64,000 nt of DNA from Gammaproteobacteria bacterium (lineage in GTDB: Bacteria; Pseudomonadota; Gammaproteobacteria; Burkholderiales; Thiobacillaceae). A program made the translations under genes and the position numbers. Where the stretch lies: contig JAHJNN010000015.1 in the NCBI GenBank assembly GCA_018820765.1, positions 1 through 64,000 of the forward strand. The letters are read 5' to 3'. This document shows positions 8,777 through 17,987 of the stretch, one piece after another. Within the stretch, counting starts at the first letter, position 1, and each line of letters opens with the position of its first letter. A model generated the notes under the pieces. That model saw only the letters and a program-made list of their open reading frames with translations, was not told where the DNA came from and searched no databases.

Positions 8777-8834
8777 GTAGGAGCGCCTTCCAAGGCGCGA
8801 TAGCCGGCAATCGCGGCCTGGAGGCCGCTCCTAC
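8777..8834. repeat. REP-like palindromic repeat abutting the nrdG start
   Basis: The sequence is bounded by GTAGGAGCG and CGCTCCTAC, with internal arms ggcgcgat and atcgcggcc, making an imperfect 58-nt palindrome. The outer GTAGGAGCG motif recurs at 11942. It occupies the whole spacer between the small nrdD ORF and nrdG and ends one base before the nrdG ATG, so it would place a hairpin over the nrdG ribosome binding site. Confidence 0.75.
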
Positions 8835-8851
8835 CCATGCCGTTACCGGCA

Positions 8852-9028
8852 TCAGGCCAACCTGCAACGGCCTTCGACGAAGAACTGGCGCTCGCGGTGC
8901 TCGCTCTTCTTACCCTTGTTGAAGCTGGTCACCGGGCGGTGGTAGCCCATCACGCGGGTCCACACTTCGCAGCGGGTGCGTTCCTCGTCCTTGAGGGTCA
9001 GCTGGGTCGGTACGGTCATGTCGTTCAT
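8852..9028 (-). CDS. Split-off glycyl-radical C-terminal segment of class III NrdD
   Basis: 58 aa: [20 protein letters not shown], then [20 protein letters not shown] and an EHRERQFF stretch. RVMGYHRP corresponds to the glycyl-radical loop of NrdD (RVxGY), which normally lies about 30 residues before the end of the one-piece enzyme. The 683-codon upstream gene stops just before this segment, after CPKHGYLAGEHEFCPACD. The ORF has its own ATG with CCAGGAGAC ahead of it, 15 nt after the upstream stop. I therefore read this as the radical-bearing domain supplied as a separate polypeptide, not a sequencing error. C20 could complete the zinc site begun by the three cysteines of the large subunit (inference). 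Too short for the ORF track. Confidence 0.82.
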   Translation of the reverse strand: MNDMTVPTQLTLKDEERTRCEVWTRVMGYHRPVTSFNKGKKSEHRERQFFVEGRCRLA

Positions 9029-9043
9029 TTGAGTCTCCTGGGT

Positions 9044-11074
9044 TTATGCGGCAACAGCACGTTTGCGGGACAGGGCTTCCTCGTCGCACGCGGGGCAGAA
9101 CTCGTGCTCGCCGGCGAGGTAGCCGTGTTTCGGGCAAATCGAAAAAGTCGGCGTGATGGTGATGTAGGGCAGGCGGAAGCGCGTCAGCGCGCGGCGCACC
9201 AGGTTCTTGCAGGCTTCGGCCGACGAGATGTGCTCCGACATGTAGAGATGCAGCACGGTGCCGCCGGTGTACTTGCGCTGCAGATCGTCCTGCCGCTCCA
9301 GCGCTTCGAAGGCATCGTCGGTGAAGCCCACCGGCAGCTGCGACGAGTTGGTGTAGTAGGGCGCCTCCTCGGTGCCCGCCTGCAGGATGGCCGGATAGCG
9401 CTTGGCGTCTTCCTTGGCAAAGCGGTAGGTGGTGCCTTCGGCCGGCGTGGCTTCCAGGTTGTACATGTGCCCGGTCTCTTCCTGGAAGGCGGCGATGCGG
9501 GTGCGGATGTGGTCGAGCAGGCGCACCGCGAAAGCGTGGCCCCATTCGCTGGTGATGTCGTGTTCGTCTCCGCTGAAGTTGCGGATCATCTCATTGACGC
9601 CGTTCACGCCGATGGTCGAGAAGTGGTTGCGCAGGGTGCCGAGATAGCGCTTGGTGTAGGGGAAAAGGCCGTTGTCCATCAGCCGCTGGATTTCCTTGCG
9701 CTTGATTTCCAGACCATTCCTCGCCATGCCAAGCAAGGCATCGAGGCGGCGCAACAGCCCGGCTTCGTCGCCCTTGTATTCGTAGCCCAGGCGCGCGCAG
9801 TTCACCGTCACCACGCCGACCGATCCGGTCTGCTCGGCCGAGCCGAACAGGCCGTTGCCGCGCTTCAGCAATTCACGCAGATCGAGCTGCAGGCGGCAGC
9901 ACATCGAGCGGATGTGGTTCGGCTTCATCTCCGAATTGATGAAGTTCTGGAAGTAGGGCAGGCCGTAGCGCGCCGTCATGGCGAACAGGCGCTCGGCGTT
10001 TTCCGACTCCCAGGGGAAATCGGGCGTCATGTTGTAGGTGGGGATGGGGAAGGTGAACACGCGGCCCTTGGCGTCGCCGGTGGTCATCACCTCGATGTAG
10101 GCGCGGTTGATCATGTCCATCTCGACCTGCAGCTCGCCGTAGGTGAAGGGCATTTCCTGGCCGCCGATGATGGGAATTTGTTCGCGCAGATCCTCGGGAC
10201 AGGTCCAGTCGAAAGTCAGATTGGTGAACGGCGTCTGCGTGCCCCAGCGCGACGGCACGTTGAGGTTGTAGATCAGTTCCTGGATGCACTGCTTCACTGT
10301 TTCGTAGCTCATTCCATCGTTGCGGATGAACGGCGCCATGTAGGTGTCGAACGACGAGAACGCCTGCGCACCGGCCCATTCGTTCTGCAGCGTGCCGAGG
10401 AAATTGACGATCTGGCCGACCGCACTCGACATGTGTTTCGGCGGCCCCGCCTCGACCTTGCCCGGCACGCCGTTCAGGCCTTCGTGCAGCAGCGTGCGCA
10501 GCGACCAGCCGGCGCAGTAGCCCGCCAGCATGTCGAGGTCGTGGACGTGGATCGAACCGTCGCGGTGCGCTTCGCCGAGTTCGGGCGGATAGACGTGGTT
10601 GAGCCAGTAGTTGGCCACCACCTTGCCCGACACGTTAAGGATCAGGCCGCCCAAGCTGTAGCCCTGGTTGGCGTTGGCGTTTACGCGCCAGTCCTGGCGG
10701 CTCAGGTATTCGTTGACCGAGGCTTCCACGTCGACCAGCGTCTTGCGGTCTTCGCGCAGCTTTTTGTGGTGTTCGCGATAGGCGATGTAGGCGCGCGCGG
10801 TGGCCAGATGGTTGGCGGCGATCAGGCTCTGTTCGACGATGTCCTGGATGCGCTCGATGTCGGGCGGCGCGCCGCGCAGGCTGTGGATCAGCACCTTCGC
10901 CACCTGGGCGGTCAGCAAATCCGCTTCCGCCTCGCCGTATTCTCCGGTGGCCTGGCCCGCGCGCAGCAGCGCCGAGCGTATCTTGCCCGCGTCGAAAGCC
11001 GTGCGGCTTCCGTCGCGCTTGAACACCTCGCGCGGCAGCATCGTCAGCACCGTGTTCATCCCCGCATTCGCCAT
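9044..11074 (-). CDS. nrdD: Anaerobic (class III) ribonucleoside-triphosphate reductase, large part
   Basis: 676 aa from ATG 11074 (GAGGAGGC ribosome binding site; the track start at 11095 lacks one). Reduces NTPs to dNTPs without oxygen. The N-terminal ATP-cone (about residues 12-105, VFKRDGSRTAFDAGKIRSALLRA) gives allosteric control. The barrel contains NVPSRWGTQTPFTN and GSVGVVTVNCARLGYE, and the C-terminal zinc motif begins SICPKHGYL...CPAC. The protein ends right after this motif, and the glycyl-radical loop is on the next ORF. Operon nrdD, radical-domain ORF, nrdG, transcribed from a promoter with a candidate NrdR double box. Confidence 0.93.
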   Translation of the reverse strand: MANAGMNTVLTMLPREVFKRDGSRTAFDAGKIRSALLRAGQATGEYGEAEADLLTAQVAKVLIHSLRGAPPDIERIQDIVEQSLIAANHLATARAYIAYREHHKKLREDRKTLVDVEASVNEYLSRQDWRVNANANQGYSLGGLILNVSGKVVANYWLNHVYPPELGEAHRDGSIHVHDLDMLAGYCAGWSLRTLLHEGLNGVPGKVEAGPPKHMSSAVGQIVNFLGTLQNEWAGAQAFSSFDTYMAPFIRNDGMSYETVKQCIQELIYNLNVPSRWGTQTPFTNLTFDWTCPEDLREQIPIIGGQEMPFTYGELQVEMDMINRAYIEVMTTGDAKGRVFTFPIPTYNMTPDFPWESENAERLFAMTARYGLPYFQNFINSEMKPNHIRSMCCRLQLDLRELLKRGNGLFGSAEQTGSVGVVTVNCARLGYEYKGDEAGLLRRLDALLGMARNGLEIKRKEIQRLMDNGLFPYTKRYLGTLRNHFSTIGVNGVNEMIRNFSGDEHDITSEWGHAFAVRLLDHIRTRIAAFQEETGHMYNLEATPAEGTTYRFAKEDAKRYPAILQAGTEEAPYYTNSSQLPVGFTDDAFEALERQDDLQRKYTGGTVLHLYMSEHISSAEACKNLVRRALTRFRLPYITITPTFSICPKHGYLAGEHEFCPACDEEALSRKRAVAA

Positions 11075-11089
11075 GATTGCCTCCTCGAA

Positions 11090-11137
11090 TATCAATATGT
11101 TGTGTTAGCCACCAGCTAACCATACGACATGTTGTTT
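11090..11137 (-). promoter_or_regulatory. Candidate tandem NrdR boxes upstream of nrdD
   Basis: Minus-strand ACACAACATATTGATA (11105-11090) matches about 13 of 16 positions of the NrdR-box consensus ACACWATATMTWGTGT. A second, weaker copy, AAACAACATGTCGTAT, lies at 11137-11122, exactly 32 bp away. NrdR boxes typically come in pairs three helical turns (31-32 bp) apart. The upstream box overlaps the -10 region, as expected for a repressor. Confidence 0.6.
11104..11120. repeat. Inverted repeat in the nrdD leader
   Basis: gttagc-cacca-gctaac is a perfect 6-bp inverted repeat. It overlaps the predicted transcription start of nrdD, between the two candidate NrdR boxes. It could be an extra operator or a small leader hairpin. 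Confidence 0.4.
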
Positions 11138-11146
11138 AAAGGTCAA
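11119..11146 (-). promoter_or_regulatory. Predicted sigma-70 promoter of the nrdD operon
   Basis: Minus strand -35 TTGACC (11146-11141) and -10 TATGGT (11124-11119) with a 16-bp spacer. It sits about 45 nt upstream of the nrdD ATG. I looked for an FNR site (TTGAT-N4-ATCAA) and found only a poor partial match. Confidence 0.55.
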
Positions 11147-11151
11147 GATGA

Positions 11152-11179
11152 TTTTCAGATGTGCTTGTCCTGCTACACT
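11152..11179 (+). promoter_or_regulatory. Predicted promoter of the hemerythrin operon
   Basis: -35-like TTTTCA (11152-11157), a 16-bp spacer and -10 TACACT (11174-11179), about 30 nt upstream of the hemerythrin ATG. The nrdD and hemerythrin promoters are back to back within 60 bp. Confidence 0.4.
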
Positions 11180-11208
11180 GCAAACTCAACAAAGTCAGGA
11201 GCTTAGCG

Positions 11209-11649
11209 ATGGGCACGATTCTGGAATTTCTGGGCAGCGACCACCACGCTTGCGACAATGTGTTCGCTTCCGCCGAGGAAGCCGTGGCAAGAAAAGAGTG
11301 GGACAGCGCGCGCAGCCTGTTCGACCGGTTCCAGGCGGCGATGGCCCGCCACCTGGCGATGGAGGAAGACGTCCTGTTCCCCGCCTTCGAATCCCGCACC
11401 GGCATGAGCGGCGGCCCCACCGAGGTCATGCGCATAGAGCACGCGCAGCTGCGCGACCTGCTGCAGGCCATGGCCGACGCCGTTGCGGCGGGCAATCGGG
11501 ATAGCTACCTCGGCCTGTCGGAAACGCTCAACATGTTGATGCAGCAGCACAACCTGAAGGAAGAGAACATGCTGTATCCCATGTCCGACCGCGTGCTGGG
11601 CGCCGAGCGCGACAGCGTGATCCGCGAGATGGATGCCCACGCGATCTAG
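11209..11649 (+). CDS. Hemerythrin HHE domain protein
   Basis: 146 aa, cytoplasmic, four-helix bundle with the diiron ligand pattern: LGSDHHACDNVF, ARHLAMEEDVLFPAFE, EHAQLRDLL and QQHNLKEENMLYPMSD. Family members bind O2 or NO or sense iron and redox state. The ATG at 11209 has CAGGAG ahead of it; the longer track ORF lacks one. Divergent from nrdD and followed after 6 nt by a DUF2249 gene. This pairing recurs in denitrifiers, so a role in nitrosative or oxygen stress is likely but inferred. Confidence 0.9.
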   Translation: MGTILEFLGSDHHACDNVFASAEEAVARKEWDSARSLFDRFQAAMARHLAMEEDVLFPAFESRTGMSGGPTEVMRIEHAQLRDLLQAMADAVAAGNRDSYLGLSETLNMLMQQHNLKEENMLYPMSDRVLGAERDSVIREMDAHAI

Positions 11650-11655
11650 GTCCGC

Positions 11656-11913
11656 ATGCGTACACCACGACACGAAATCCTCGTCGACGCGCGCGGGCTG
11701 GAGCCGCCGGAGCCGATGGAAAAGGTGATGCAGACGCTGGCCCTGCTGCGCCCCGGCCAGACGATCCGGATGCTGCTGCACCGCGAACCGTTTCCGCTTT
11801 ACGCCATCCTGGAAGAACGCGGCTATCGCCACGACACGCATATGGAAGCCGACGGCAGCTACGTCATCCTGATCACGCAAGCCGGACCGGCAACGGGCAA
11901 TGCCACCGAATGA
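11656..11913 (+). CDS. DUF2249 domain protein
   Basis: 85 aa with the DUF2249 (TusA-like fold) signature: ILVDARGLEPPEPMEKVMQTLALLRPGQTIRMLLHREPFPLYAILEERGY. The usual TusA cysteine is absent, as in most DUF2249 proteins. It lies 6 nt downstream of the hemerythrin gene and is surely co-transcribed. Partners of this type often accompany hemerythrins and NnrS in denitrifying bacteria. The function is unknown; small-molecule or redox binding is a guess. Confidence 0.85.
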   Translation: MRTPRHEILVDARGLEPPEPMEKVMQTLALLRPGQTIRMLLHREPFPLYAILEERGYRHDTHMEADGSYVILITQAGPATGNATE

Positions 11914-11941
11914 CATCCCCCGCAACCCGTCATGCCCTCTC

Positions 11942-12016
11942 GTAGGAGCGGCGCCCTCGCCGCGATTTTTCGTGCCGTCGCGATCACCACGGCATCGGCC
12001 CGAGGGCGGGCCTGCT
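11942..12016. repeat. Dispersed repeat, single unit
   Basis: The sequence GTAGGAGCGGCGCCCTCGCCGCGATTTTT... ends ATCGGCCCGAGGGCGGGCCTGCT. The core matches the two tandem units at 59572-59712 almost base for base. The arms cgccctcg and cgagggcg are inverted, so the unit can fold. It lies between the DUF2249 gene and the next membrane-protein gene. Confidence 0.8.
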
Positions 12017-12110
12017 CGGTTGTTGAGTTGGCACTCAGGGTTTTAACCGGGACAGCAGTGGGCGGACGCCGGAATGACGAGCCCCTGTATGCCAGGGCAA
12101 TCGCCACGCC

Positions 12111-13391
12111 ATGAGCCAGCAAGCCGGCCTTTCTTTCGAACAGGCACCGCCGTTCTCGCTGCCGCTGCGCTTCTTCCTCACCGCGCCGCTGTTTCTGCTT
12201 GCCGCCGCGATTCTCATCGCGCTGTCGCCCGACGCGCTGGCCTCGCGCTGGACGCCGCAGGCGCTGGCGCTGACCCACGCATTCACGCTGGGCTTTCTCG
12301 CCATGGTCATGCTGGGCGCCTTGATGCAGATGCTGCCGGTGGTGGCGGGCTCGCCGATGCCTGCGCCGCGCCTCGTCGCCCGGGTCAGCCACGTCTCGCT
12401 GGTGCTGGGAACCGTCGCCCTGATGGCGGGATTCCTGACCGCCGAACCGGCCGCCTACGGCAGCGGTGTCGTTCTGCTGGGCGTGGGCTTCGCCGTCTTT
12501 CTCGCCGCTGCCGTCATCGGCCTTGCGCGCGCCGCGGCCGGCGTCACCGTCAACGGCATCCGCTTCGCGGTGACGAGCCTTGCGCTGACCCTCCTGCTCG
12601 GGCTGGCGCTGGCGCTGTTGCGCGCAGGCTGGTGGGTGCCGCCTGCCATCGAGTCCGCCATCGCCGCGCACGTGAGCTTCGGCCTCATCGGCTGGGTGCT
12701 GCTGCTGGTGATCGGCGTCGCCTATCAGGTGGTGCCGATGTTCCAGCTCACGCCGCCGTATCCGCCCCGGCTCAGCCGCTGGCTGGCCGCCGTGGTGTTC
12801 GCCTTGCTGCTGCTTCACGCCGCTGCACCGCTGCTGCCGCCGGCTGCCGTCCATCTCGTCGACGCCGCGCTTGCCGCCGGCATCCTGCTGTTCGCCGTTG
12901 CCACCCTGCGCCTGCAATCCCGCCGCCGCAGAAAACTGCCCGACGTCACCCTCGAGTATTGGCGCCTGGGCATGGCCAGCCTCATCGCCTGCGTCGCCGT
13001 CTGGCTCGTCGCCCAGTTCAGCCCGGCCTGGGCCGACAGCGAGGCCTATCCGCTGCTGCTGGGGATTTTGTTCATCGGCGGTTTCGCAGTCAGCGTGGTG
13101 AACGGCATGCTCTACAAGATCGTGCCCTTCCTCGCCTGGTTTCATCTGCAGTCGCAACTGCAGGCCAAGGCGGGCAGCATCCCCACCATGAAGGACATGA
13201 TTGCCGAACGCCGGATGCGCGGGCAGTTCCGCCTTCACCTCGCGGCCTGCGCGCTGCTGGCCGCCGTGCCGTTCTGGCCGCAGCTGGGCATGGCAGCGGG
13301 CAGCGTGCTGGGGTTGTCGGCACTGCTGTTGTGGATCAACCTGCTGTCAGCGGTGCGCCGGTTCACCCGTCACGGCGGCGGCTTTTCCTAG
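12111..13391 (+). CDS. Polytopic membrane protein, NnrS-related
   Basis: 426 aa with about 11-12 hydrophobic segments. Conserved-looking positions include [61 protein letters not shown] and [19 protein letters not shown]. These membrane histidines (H after LT, AH, FH) could bind heme or metal, as in NnrS and heme-copper oxidase relatives. It resembles uncharacterised proteins found with hemerythrin genes in denitrifiers; I am not sure it belongs to NnrS proper (compare the clear NnrS at 58246-59448). The ATG has only a weak ribosome binding site. Its 3' end overlaps the convergent cusA gene by 29 bp. Confidence 0.65.
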   Translation: MSQQAGLSFEQAPPFSLPLRFFLTAPLFLLAAAILIALSPDALASRWTPQALALTHAFTLGFLAMVMLGALMQMLPVVAGSPMPAPRLVARVSHVSLVLGTVALMAGFLTAEPAAYGSGVVLLGVGFAVFLAAAVIGLARAAAGVTVNGIRFAVTSLALTLLLGLALALLRAGWWVPPAIESAIAAHVSFGLIGWVLLLVIGVAYQVVPMFQLTPPYPPRLSRWLAAVVFALLLLHAAAPLLPPAAVHLVDAALAAGILLFAVATLRLQSRRRRKLPDVTLEYWRLGMASLIACVAVWLVAQFSPAWADSEAYPLLLGILFIGGFAVSVVNGMLYKIVPFLAWFHLQSQLQAKAGSIPTMKDMIAERRMRGQFRLHLAACALLAAVPFWPQLGMAAGSVLGLSALLLWINLLSAVRRFTRHGGGFS

Positions 13392-16300
13392 GGCGGCGCA
13401 TCAGCAGGTAGGCCGCCGGCACGACAAACAGCGACAGCAGCGGCGCGCTCACCATGCCGCCCACCATGGGGGCGGCGATGCGGCTCATCACTTCGCTGCC
13501 GGTGCCGCTGTCCAGCAGGATGGGCAGCAGGCCGGCGACGATCACCGCCACCGTCATCGCCTTGGGGCGCACGCGCTGCACCGCGCCTTCGCGGATGGCG
13601 TCGACGAGGTCGGCCTCGCCGGTCTTGCCGGACTCTTTTTTCGCTTCCCAGGCGTTTTTCAGATAGAGCAGCATGATGACGCCGAACTCGGCCGACACCC
13701 CGGCCAGCGCGATGAAGCCGACGCCGGTAGCGACCGACAGCTGGTAGTCCAGGGCGTATAGAAACCACACGCCGCCGGTCAGCGCGAACGGCAGCGTGGC
13801 CATGATGAGCACGGCCTCGTCGAAACGGCTGAAGGTGAGATAGAGCAGCACGAAGATGATGAGCAGCGTGGCGGGCACGACGAGCTTGAGCCGTGCATTG
13901 GCGCGTTCCATGAACTCGAACTGGCCGGAGTAGGCCAGGCTCATGCCGGGTTCGAGCCTGACCTGGGCGGACACCGCAGCCTGCAGGTCGGCCACGGTGG
14001 ACGCCAGATCGCGCCCGCGCACGTCCACATACACCCAGCCCGAAGGCCGCGCATTCTCGCTTTTGAGCATGGGCGGGCCGTCGGTGATCTTGACGGTTGC
14101 CACCGTGCCCAGCGTGATCTGGCTGCCGTTCGGCGTGAGGATGGGCAGCGCGGCGAGCTTGGCGGGCGTGTCGCGCCATTCGCGCGGGTAGCGCACGTTG
14201 ATCGGATAGCGCGCCAGGCCTTCGACCGTTTCGCCGATGTTCTCGCCGCCGATGAGGTTGGCCACCGCCGACTGCACGTCGCCGATGTTCATGCCATAGC
14301 GCGCCGCGGTTGCACGATCGATGTCGACGTCGATGTAGCGGCCGCCGGTGAGCCGCTCGGCCAGCGCGGACGACACGCCGGGCACGGTCTTGGCGATGCG
14401 CTCGACGTCCTGGGCGATGCGGTCGATATCGGCCAGATTGCTGCCGGCGACCTTGACCCCGACCGGGCTCTTGATGCCGGTGGCGAGCATGTCGATGCGG
14501 TTGCGGATGGGCGGAATCCAGATGTTGGCGAGTCCCGGCACCCTGACCGCGCGATCCAGTTCCTCGACCAGCTTGTCCGGCGTCATGCCCGGCCGCCATT
14601 CTTCACGTGGCTTGAACTGGATGGTGGTCTCGAACATTTCCAGCGGCGCCGGATCGGTGGCGGTTTCGGCGCGCCCGGCCTTGCCGTGGACGCTGGCCAC
14701 CTCGGGCACGCTCCGGATCAGCCGGTTGGTCTGCTGCAGCAGCTCGGAGGCCTTTTGCGCCGACAGCCCCGGCAAGGCCGACGGCATGTAGAGCAGGTCG
14801 CCCTCGTCCAGCGGCGGCAGGAATTCGCCGCCGAGGCGGCTCATGGGCCACAGCGCAGTGAGGAAAATCAGCGCGGCCGCGGCCATCGTGATCTGGGGAT
14901 GCCTGAGCACGGCATCCAGCAGCGGCTGGTAGGCGCGAATCAGCCAGCGATTGAGCGGGTTCTTCGTCTCGTCGGGAATCCGGCCGCGGATCCAGTAGCC
15001 CATCAGTACCGGAATCAGCGTCACCGAGAGGCCGGCCGCCGCCGCCATGGCGTAGGTCTTGGTGAAGGCCAGCGGGCCGAACAAACGTCCTTCCTGCGCT
15101 TCCAGCGTGAACACCGGAATGAAGGAGAGCGTGATGATCAGCAGCGAGAAGAACAGCGCCGGGCCGACCTCGCAGGCCGCGTCGGTCACGACTTTCCAGC
15201 GCGTCTCGCCTTCCAGCGTTGCACCGGGATGCGCATGGTTCCAGAGCTCGATTTTCTTGTGGGCGTTTTCGATCATCACCACCGCCGCATCGACCATGGC
15301 GCCGATGGCGATGGCAATGCCGCCGAGCGACATGATGTTCGCGTTGACACCCTGTTGACGCATGATGATGAAGGCGATCAGCACGCCCAGCGGCAGCGAA
15401 ACGATCGCCACCAGCGACGAGCGCAGATGCCACAGGAACACCACGCAGACCAGCGCCACCACGATGAATTCCTCGATCAGCTTGTGGGTCAGGTTGTCGA
15501 TCGCGCGGTCGATCAGCTTGCTGCGGTCGTAGGTCGGCACGATTTCGACGCCGGGCGGCAGGCTGGCCTTGAGCGTGTCGAGCTTGGTTTTCACGGCCGC
15601 GATGGTCTCGCGCGCGTTCTTGCCCGAGCGCAGCACCACAATGCCGCCCACGGCTTCGCCTTCGCCGTTGAGTTCGGCAATGCCGCGCCGCATTTCGGGG
15701 CCGAGCTGGATGTGCGCCACGTCGCCCAGGCTGACCGGCGTGGTGCCGGCCAGCCGCAGCGGAATGTCGCGAAAGTCGGCGACGTTCGCGAGATAGCCGC
15801 TGGCGCGCACCATGAATTCGGTTTCGGCGAGCTCCAGCACGGCGCCGCCGGTTTCCTGGTTGGCCGAGCGGATCGCCGCGATCACCTGCTCGTGGGTGAT
15901 GCCGAAGCTGGCGAGTTTCACCGGATCGAGCACCACCTGATATTGCTTGACCATGCCGCCGACGGTGGCCACTTCGGCCACGTTGGGCAGGGTTTTCAGC
16001 TCGTACTTGAGAAACCAGTCCTGCAGGGTGCGCAATTGCGCCAGGTCGTGCTTGCCTGTGCGGTCGACCAATGCGTACTGATAAATCCAGCCCACCCCGG
16101 TGGCGTCCGGGCCCAGCGCCGGTACGGCGGTTTCAGGCATCCGGTTCTGCACCTGGCTGAGATATTCCAGCACCCGCGAACGCGCCCAGTAGAGATCGGT
16201 GCCGTCTTCGAAAATGACGTACACGAAGCTGTCGCCGAAAAAGGAAAACCCGCGCACCGTCTTCGCGCCCGGCACCGACAGCATGGTGGTGGCGAGCGGA

Positions 16301-16500
16301 TAGGTCACCTGGTTTTCGACGATCTGCGGCGCCTGCCCCGGATATGCGGTGCGGATGATGACCTGCACGTCGGACAGGTCGGGCAACGCGTCGATGGGCG
16401 TGGTCTTCACCGACCAGATGCCCCAGGCCACGGTGAACAGCGTCGCCAGCAGGACCAGGAAGCGGTTGGCCACCGACCAGTGGATGAGCCCGGCGATCAT
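13363..16500 (-). CDS. cusA: CusA/CzcA-type heavy-metal efflux RND pump
   Basis: 1045 aa inner-membrane proton-driven pump, normal length. HME-RND features include the N-terminal helix ([44 protein letters not shown]), [26 protein letters not shown] in TM4 and [17 protein letters not shown] late. [21 protein letters not shown] and [14 protein letters not shown] closely resemble E. coli CusA around its methionine copper-relay residues, so Cu(I)/Ag(I) is the likely substrate rather than Co/Zn/Cd (inference). The ATG overlaps the cusB stop (ATGA). Last gene of the operon. Confidence 0.93.
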   Translation of the reverse strand: MIAGLIHWSVANRFLVLLATLFTVAWGIWSVKTTPIDALPDLSDVQVIIRTAYPGQAPQIVENQVTYPLATTMLSVPGAKTVRGFSFFGDSFVYVIFEDGTDLYWARSRVLEYLSQVQNRMPETAVPALGPDATGVGWIYQYALVDRTGKHDLAQLRTLQDWFLKYELKTLPNVAEVATVGGMVKQYQVVLDPVKLASFGITHEQVIAAIRSANQETGGAVLELAETEFMVRASGYLANVADFRDIPLRLAGTTPVSLGDVAHIQLGPEMRRGIAELNGEGEAVGGIVVLRSGKNARETIAAVKTKLDTLKASLPPGVEIVPTYDRSKLIDRAIDNLTHKLIEEFIVVALVCVVFLWHLRSSLVAIVSLPLGVLIAFIIMRQQGVNANIMSLGGIAIAIGAMVDAAVVMIENAHKKIELWNHAHPGATLEGETRWKVVTDAACEVGPALFFSLLIITLSFIPVFTLEAQEGRLFGPLAFTKTYAMAAAAGLSVTLIPVLMGYWIRGRIPDETKNPLNRWLIRAYQPLLDAVLRHPQITMAAAALIFLTALWPMSRLGGEFLPPLDEGDLLYMPSALPGLSAQKASELLQQTNRLIRSVPEVASVHGKAGRAETATDPAPLEMFETTIQFKPREEWRPGMTPDKLVEELDRAVRVPGLANIWIPPIRNRIDMLATGIKSPVGVKVAGSNLADIDRIAQDVERIAKTVPGVSSALAERLTGGRYIDVDIDRATAARYGMNIGDVQSAVANLIGGENIGETVEGLARYPINVRYPREWRDTPAKLAALPILTPNGSQITLGTVATVKITDGPPMLKSENARPSGWVYVDVRGRDLASTVADLQAAVSAQVRLEPGMSLAYSGQFEFMERANARLKLVVPATLLIIFVLLYLTFSRFDEAVLIMATLPFALTGGVWFLYALDYQLSVATGVGFIALAGVSAEFGVIMLLYLKNAWEAKKESGKTGEADLVDAIREGAVQRVRPKAMTVAVIVAGLLPILLDSGTGSEVMSRIAAPMVGGMVSAPLLSLFVVPAAYLLMRRPRKSRRRDG

Positions 16501-17987
16501 TGTGCGCCCCCGGTCTTGACGAGCTTCTCGATCACCAGCCCGTCGTCGGTCTCGCGCGCGCCAACCCGCACCCGGTCGCCCGCCTTCAGCCCCTTGGCGA
16601 GTTCGGGTCGGGCCAGCGGAAACTCCATGGTCATGCCGGGCATCGACAGCGTTTTGAAGGGGCCGTGGGAAAGCGTCACGTAGGCATCGGACACCTCATC
16701 GATCACGGCGTCCGCCTCGTGCAGCGCAACCGGGGCGGGCATGGCGGCGGCCGAGTCGGATCCTCGCGCAACAATCCCCTGCAGGCTGGCTTCGGAATCG
16801 ATCAGGAACTGGCCGCTGGCCACGATGTTCTGGCCTTCGTCGAGGCCGGAGAGGATGACGGTGTCGTTGCCGGACTCGGGGCCGAGGATGACTTCGACCG
16901 GGCGATAGCGTCCCTCCGCCTCTGCCACGATGACGAGCGCGCGGCGACCGGTGCGGATCACCGCTTCGGTCGGCACGCGCAGCGCCGATTCGCCGCCGCT
17001 GCCCGTGAGACTGACCTGGGCGGACAAGCCCGGCCGCAGGCGTCCGTCCTTGTTGGGCAGCTCGACCCGCACCCTCAGCGCACGCGCAGCGTCGTTCAGC
17101 GTCGGCAGCAGGGCAGTGACACGACCCTGCACCGGCTTGCCCGGAAACGCGGCAAAGGCCGCCTCGGCGGACTGGCCCACCCGCACCGCGCCGGCCTGGG
17201 ATTCCGGCACCGCCACATCCAGCCATACCGTGCCGATGCCGTTGATGCGCGCCAAGGTCTGGCCGGCCATGAGCGTCATGCCGGGGCGCACGTCGAGCGA
17301 CTGGATCACCCCGCCGCGCGGGGTGGTGATCGCGATGCGGTTTCTGATCCTGCCGCTTGCGGCCACCTCCCGGATCAGGCTTTCGGGCATGCCGCCCAGA
17401 CGCATGCGCGCGCGCGCCGCCTCTTCCAGCGCGGGGTCGCCCAGCGCCTTGAGCGCCAGATACTCCTCCTGCAGCGCAGCCCATTCCGGCACCAGCAGTT
17501 CGGCGATGAAGGCACCCGAGCCGATCACGTCGTTGGGCGCCAGCCGGGCCACGCGTTCCACAAATCCCCCGCTGCGCGCCTGCACGATGGCGACATCGCG
17601 TTCGTTGAAATCGACAACCCCGGTTGCCGTCACCTTCGAGTCCAGCGTTGCGCGCGTGACGGTCGCCAGACGCACGCCCAGATTCTGCGATACCCCGGGA
17701 CTGATTTTTACGCTCGCGTCATCGCCGCCTTCGTCGGCGTATTTCGGCACCAGTTCCATGTCCATGAAGGGCGACTTGCCGGGCTTGTCGAACTTCTGGG
17801 TTGGGACCATAGGGTCGTACCAATACAGCACGGCGGGTCCGCCTGGTGCGGCGTCGGCAGAGGTTTCCATCCCGTCGCCCGGTGCCTGGTTTCGTTCCCA
17901 CCACAGGCCAGCCGCCACGCCCACCGCGAGCAGCGCAACGACGACGACGAAACCCGACACTGTTTTTTTGATCGTTTGGCGGCTCAT
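16497..17987 (-). CDS. cusB: CusB-type periplasmic adaptor with N-terminal HMBD and fused CusF-like domain
   Basis: 496 aa membrane fusion protein joining the pump to the outer-membrane channel. Order: N-terminal membrane anchor ([21 protein letters not shown]); heavy-metal-binding domain near residues 54-85 ([29 protein letters not shown]); lipoyl/hairpin/beta-barrel core; and a C-terminal CusF-like domain (about 420-496, [28 protein letters not shown]). The C-terminal fusion means metal hand-over is built into the adaptor here. Its start overlaps the outer-membrane gene stop by one base (TAATG). Confidence 0.93.
   Translation of the reverse strand: MSRQTIKKTVSGFVVVVALLAVGVAAGLWWERNQAPGDGMETSADAAPGGPAVLYWYDPMVPTQKFDKPGKSPFMDMELVPKYADEGGDDASVKISPGVSQNLGVRLATVTRATLDSKVTATGVVDFNERDVAIVQARSGGFVERVARLAPNDVIGSGAFIAELLVPEWAALQEEYLALKALGDPALEEAARARMRLGGMPESLIREVAASGRIRNRIAITTPRGGVIQSLDVRPGMTLMAGQTLARINGIGTVWLDVAVPESQAGAVRVGQSAEAAFAAFPGKPVQGRVTALLPTLNDAARALRVRVELPNKDGRLRPGLSAQVSLTGSGGESALRVPTEAVIRTGRRALVIVAEAEGRYRPVEVILGPESGNDTVILSGLDEGQNIVASGQFLIDSEASLQGIVARGSDSAAAMPAPVALHEADAVIDEVSDAYVTLSHGPFKTLSMPGMTMEFPLARPELAKGLKAGDRVRVGARETDDGLVIEKLVKTGGAQ

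Noticed and set aside
8837-11119. 760-aa plus-strand ORF opposite nrdD
   Set aside because: Antisense shadow caused by high GC; nrdD is unmistakable on the minus strand.
11130-11146. FNR site upstream of nrdD (TTGACCTTTAAACAA)
   Set aside because: Wrong half-site and spacing compared with TTGAT-N4-ATCAA; better explained as the -35 region.
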